From Hyphomonadaceae bacterium (GTDB lineage Bacteria > Pseudomonadota > Alphaproteobacteria > Caulobacterales > Aquidulcibacteraceae), in the NCBI GenBank assembly GCA_022843225.1, contig JALHOC010000009.1:1-64000 (forward strand): a DNA stretch of 64,000 bases, written 5' to 3'. Numbering within the stretch: position 1 is the stretch's first letter; every line of letters starts with the position of its first letter. The notes beneath the pieces were generated by a model, which did no database searches, was not told where the DNA came from, and saw nothing but the letters and a program-made list of their open reading frames with translations. Positions 61,469-64,000 of this stretch are shown one piece after another. The translations under genes were made by a program, and so were the position numbers.

Positions 61469-62569
61469 ATGGGATTCTTGTTCTCTCGCCTTGGCCGCTA
61501 CATGATCGCACGTATCTTTGGCGGCATCCTCATTGTGCTTGTGGGCGTGCTCGCGTCGATCATGTTGATTGATCTTGTCGAGCAGATGCGCACGGTCGGG
61601 ACGCGAACCGAGCTGCCGATCCTTGAAGCGCTGCGGCTCACGGCGCTCAAAACGCCCATGCTCATTGAGCAAACACTGCCGTTCGTTGTGCTGGCTGGAA
61701 CGATGCTGGCGATCATTGGGCTCAATCGATCGAGCGAGCTTGTCGCCATGCGCGCTGCGGGGATTTCCGCGTGGCGTTTCCTGATGCCCTCAGCGTTCGC
61801 GGGCACGCTTCTCGGGCTCATCGCCGTGACCGCGCTCAACCCGCTGGGCGCGGCTTTGTACAGCGAGTTTGAGTCGGAGAAGGAGGACGCGCTTCAAGAA
61901 GAGATGAACGGCGCTGGCGCCAATGGTGTTTGGCTTCGCCAAGGCGATCGCGAAGGACAAGTCGTCATCCATGCGGACGGCGTGGACCCAAGCGGCACCC
62001 GTCTCGAAGGCGCAACGTTCCTGTTCTTCGAAGTGCGCGACGACGTGTTGCGTTTTTCACGGAGAATCCGCGCCGAGCGCGCGGAATTGCGCCCTGGATT
62101 CTGGCAACTCACCAATCTCGTCGAAGCAGCGCCTGGCATGCGGCCAGTTCGGCAAGCCAATCTGGCGATCCCATCCACGCTCGACGCAACCGAACTGATC
62201 AATCGCTTCGTGACGCCCGCGACCTTGTCGTTCTGGACCCTACCAAGCTTCATCGGCGAGGCGCGCGCGGCTGGCTTCGCGCCGACGCGTTACGAGCTCA
62301 AATGGCAGGGCCTCTTGGCCTTTCCTCTGCTGCTTGCAACCATGGCGGGGCTGGGCGCGGCCTTCTCCTTGCGCCTGCAACGCCTGGGCAATCTCGCCCA
62401 ATGGGGGGCGGCTGGCGTTGGCATTGGGCTGTTTTTGTTCTTTTACAGCCAGTTGGCGGGTGCCTTCGCCATGACCCAGACGGTGCCGGCCGCCGTGGCG
62501 GCCTGGAGCGCCCCGTTCGCGGGTATGTTCATCGCCCTAGCGATGGTGGCCTTCCTCGAAGACGGCTGA
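61469..62569 (+). CDS. lptG: LPS export permease LptG
   Basis: 366 aa, same family as LptF. LGRYMIARIFGGILIVLVGVLASIMLIDLVEQMR at the N-terminus, MRAAGISAWRFLMPS in the coupling loop, and FPLLLATMAGLGAAFSLRLQRLGN near the C-terminus. Coupled to lptF. Confidence 0.96.
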   Translation: MGFLFSRLGRYMIARIFGGILIVLVGVLASIMLIDLVEQMRTVGTRTELPILEALRLTALKTPMLIEQTLPFVVLAGTMLAIIGLNRSSELVAMRAAGISAWRFLMPSAFAGTLLGLIAVTALNPLGAALYSEFESEKEDALQEEMNGAGANGVWLRQGDREGQVVIHADGVDPSGTRLEGATFLFFEVRDDVLRFSRRIRAERAELRPGFWQLTNLVEAAPGMRPVRQANLAIPSTLDATELINRFVTPATLSFWTLPSFIGEARAAGFAPTRYELKWQGLLAFPLLLATMAGLGAAFSLRLQRLGNLAQWGAAGVGIGLFLFFYSQLAGAFAMTQTVPAAVAAWSAPFAGMFIALAMVAFLEDG

Positions 62570-62674
62570 TTTTTCCAAAAGCTGCCGATTAGCCACACTC
62601 CATCAGCTTCCAGCGCTGGACGCCCGCGCGGCGGGGCGGTTAGGTAAAGTGGGGAGTCGATCCGAGGGATGCGA

Positions 62675-64000
62675 ATGAGCCGATCGGGGGATGTGGCTGG
62701 GCGACCAGTCGAGCGCGGGCCTTTGGGCCTCGCGGCGCTCGCTGCGGCACTTGCCATGGGGGTCAGCACGAGCGCGCTTGCCCAAAGCCAACCCTCGCTG
62801 GCCGCCCCGTCCGCGCCCACGGAAATGGTGCTCCTTGAGGCCGATGAACTCATCAACGACGAAGCCGCTGGCACGGTCACCGCTCAAGGCGATGTGCAGA
62901 TCCGCTATGGCGCGCGCACGATGCGCGCCGACAGCCTCGTCTATAATCTGACCACTGGCGCCATTCACGCCGTCGGCAATGTCGAGATCGTGCTTGAGGA
63001 CGGCTCGACCACGTACGCCCAAGAGATCGACGCCGACGAAGCCATGAATGTGGGCGTGGCCACCGAACTTAGGTCGCGCATGGGCGGCGGCGGCACGCTG
63101 GTTGCGCGCGCAGCGTTGCGGCGTGGCGAGGGCGAGAGCGAACTGCGGAACGTCATCTACACCAGCTGCCCGATCTGCGAGGGAGGCGATCGTCCGCCAA
63201 CCTGGAGCCTGCGCGCGCGGCGTGCGATCCAGGATCGCGAAAGCCGCACCATCACCTATCAAAACACCGTGCTGGAAATCGCCGGTGTTCCAGTTCTGTA
63301 TTTGCCATATTTTGGGCATCCCGACCCAAGCGTTGGACGCGCATCGGGCTTTCTCGCGCCAGACTTCGGACGCAACAGCCGCCTCGGCGCCTTCTACGAG
63401 CAGCCCTATTATTGGGCGATTTCGCCTTCGCAGGACGCAACCTTCTCCATCCGCGGGCACGAAACCGTAAACCCGCTAATCGGCGTCGAATATCGCAAGC
63501 GGTTCTGGTCCGGTGAAATGGTGATCGACACCACGTTCACTAATGAACGGCTGTTCGACACCGACGGCGAAAAGCTGGGCGAAGAGCGGTTTCGCTCAAG
63601 CATCTTCGCGCAAGGGCTATTTGCGCTCAACCAAGACTGGGACTGGGGCTTCGGCGTCGAGCGCGCGTACGATGACTTCTATCTGCGCCGGTACGATATT
63701 GAAGGCGAAGGCGAGCGTCGCGGACCATATGTCGGCCAAGAAACGCGTCTCATCTCGCAATTGTTCGCCATCGGGCAGGATGAAGATTCCTATTCCTCGA
63801 TTTCGTTCGTCGGTTTCCAGGGACTGCGCGACACCGATACGTCTGACCTGCTGCCCGTGATCTTGCCCTTCGCTGAAACCGAACGTGTGCTGACCGATCC
63901 GCTGGTAGGCGGACAGGTTCGGCTCCAAGCGAACACGGCGTTGCTCGCCCGCGATGACAATCCAGCGACGCTAAACTTTGAAGGCAATAACGGCCGGCTC
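62675..64000 (+). CDS. lptD: LPS assembly outer membrane protein LptD (partial, cut by window end)
   Basis: Not in the ORF track because it runs past the window end. It reads MSRSGDVAGRPVERGPLG, a hydrophobic segment (LAALAAALAMGVSTSALAQ) as signal peptide, then an OstA/LptA-like N-terminal domain (VLLEADELINDEAAGTVTAQGDVQIRYG, residues about 50-80) with TSCPICEGG, and the start of the barrel (GVPVLYLPYFGHPDP). GAGGG lies 6 nt before ATG 62675; an ATG at 62669 is also in frame. 442 codons are visible. It follows lptG by 105 bp; the lptF-lptG-lptD order is usual in alphaproteobacteria, with surA next. Confidence 0.93.
   Translation, partial: MSRSGDVAGRPVERGPLGLAALAAALAMGVSTSALAQSQPSLAAPSAPTEMVLLEADELINDEAAGTVTAQGDVQIRYGARTMRADSLVYNLTTGAIHAVGNVEIVLEDGSTTYAQEIDADEAMNVGVATELRSRMGGGGTLVARAALRRGEGESELRNVIYTSCPICEGGDRPPTWSLRARRAIQDRESRTITYQNTVLEIAGVPVLYLPYFGHPDPSVGRASGFLAPDFGRNSRLGAFYEQPYYWAISPSQDATFSIRGHETVNPLIGVEYRKRFWSGEMVIDTTFTNERLFDTDGEKLGEERFRSSIFAQGLFALNQDWDWGFGVERAYDDFYLRRYDIEGEGERRGPYVGQETRLISQLFAIGQDEDSYSSISFVGFQGLRDTDTSDLLPVILPFAETERVLTDPLVGGQVRLQANTALLARDDNPATLNFEGNNGRL

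Overview
The window is GC-rich (low-to-mid 60% by eye) chromosomal DNA, almost completely filled with bacterial housekeeping genes. The gene content points to an alphaproteobacterium, most plausibly a Caulobacterales/Hyphomonadaceae-type organism (inference). The evidence is C4-type 5-aminolevulinate synthase (hemA), ubiquinol-cytochrome c chaperone, DUF2842, DUF4167, DUF3297, DUF2066, HdaA upstream of ppk1, an H+-pyrophosphatase, and the ihfA/tRNA-Pro neighbourhood. I see no prophage, insertion sequence, CRISPR array or plasmid gene.

Layout. 0.2-4 kb: tRNA-Pro(GGG), then a reverse-strand run ubiquinol-cytochrome c chaperone, plsX, fabH, ihfA; bamE diverges from it and ends in a strong bidirectional terminator. 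4-13 kb: hppA and a reverse-strand operon glyA-nrdR-ribD(reductase only)-ribE-ribBX-ribH-nusB-thiL-(exported protein). 13-16 kb: divergent hemA/hemB and a pseudo-receiver response regulator. 16.6-25.6 kb: mixed genes (dehydrogenase, motB, a padR-pspC operon with an operator over its own ribosome binding site, htpX-lemA, aldehyde dehydrogenase, GGDEF cyclase, enoyl-CoA hydratase). 25.6-34.6 kb: an iron-sulfur cluster operon iscR-iscS-sufB-(four unknown envelope genes)-sufC-sufD-sufS-sufT-(35-aa membrane peptide)-sufA, preceded by an IscR-type box. 34.7-38.5 kb: hydrolase, DUF4167, prmC, then an atypical stretch with little coding sequence, a lipoprotein, a very small ORF and the C-terminal scrap of an HlyD-type secretion protein. 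38.5-48 kb: Atm1-type ABC exporter, LOG, lipoprotein MsrB, ispA, a TIR-domain membrane protein, MFS transporter, CsaA-like protein, xseB, phosphatase, HDAC-like deacetylase, DUF3297. 47.5-55 kb: ppx, ppk1, hdaA, DUF2066 diverging from purM-purN and trmO. 55-64 kb: acetyltransferase, DUF1232, methyltransferase, ndk, two I78 inhibitor-like lipoproteins, holC, pepA, then lptF-lptG-lptD, the last cut by the window end.

How the genes work together: phospholipid/fatty-acid initiation (plsX, fabH); riboflavin and thiamine cofactor supply; tetrapyrrole entry (hemA, hemB); Fe-S assembly and export (suf, iscR, atm1); phosphate energetics (hppA, ppk1, ppx, ndk); purine synthesis (purM, purN); replication control (hdaA, holC, ihfA); LPS transport (lptDFG) and outer membrane assembly (bamE).

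The most interesting items are: the rib operon, where RibD lacks its deaminase half and RibB carries a GTP cyclohydrolase II domain without zinc cysteines; the unknown envelope genes embedded in the suf operon; the 35-aa membrane peptide in the same operon; the HlyD scrap marking a lost secretion locus; the padR operator; and the TIR/transmembrane/proline-rich protein. I did not find a clear new defence or mobile system. Coordinates of trimmed starts are my choice from start codons, ribosome-binding sites and family lengths; they often differ from the longest ORF in the supplied track.
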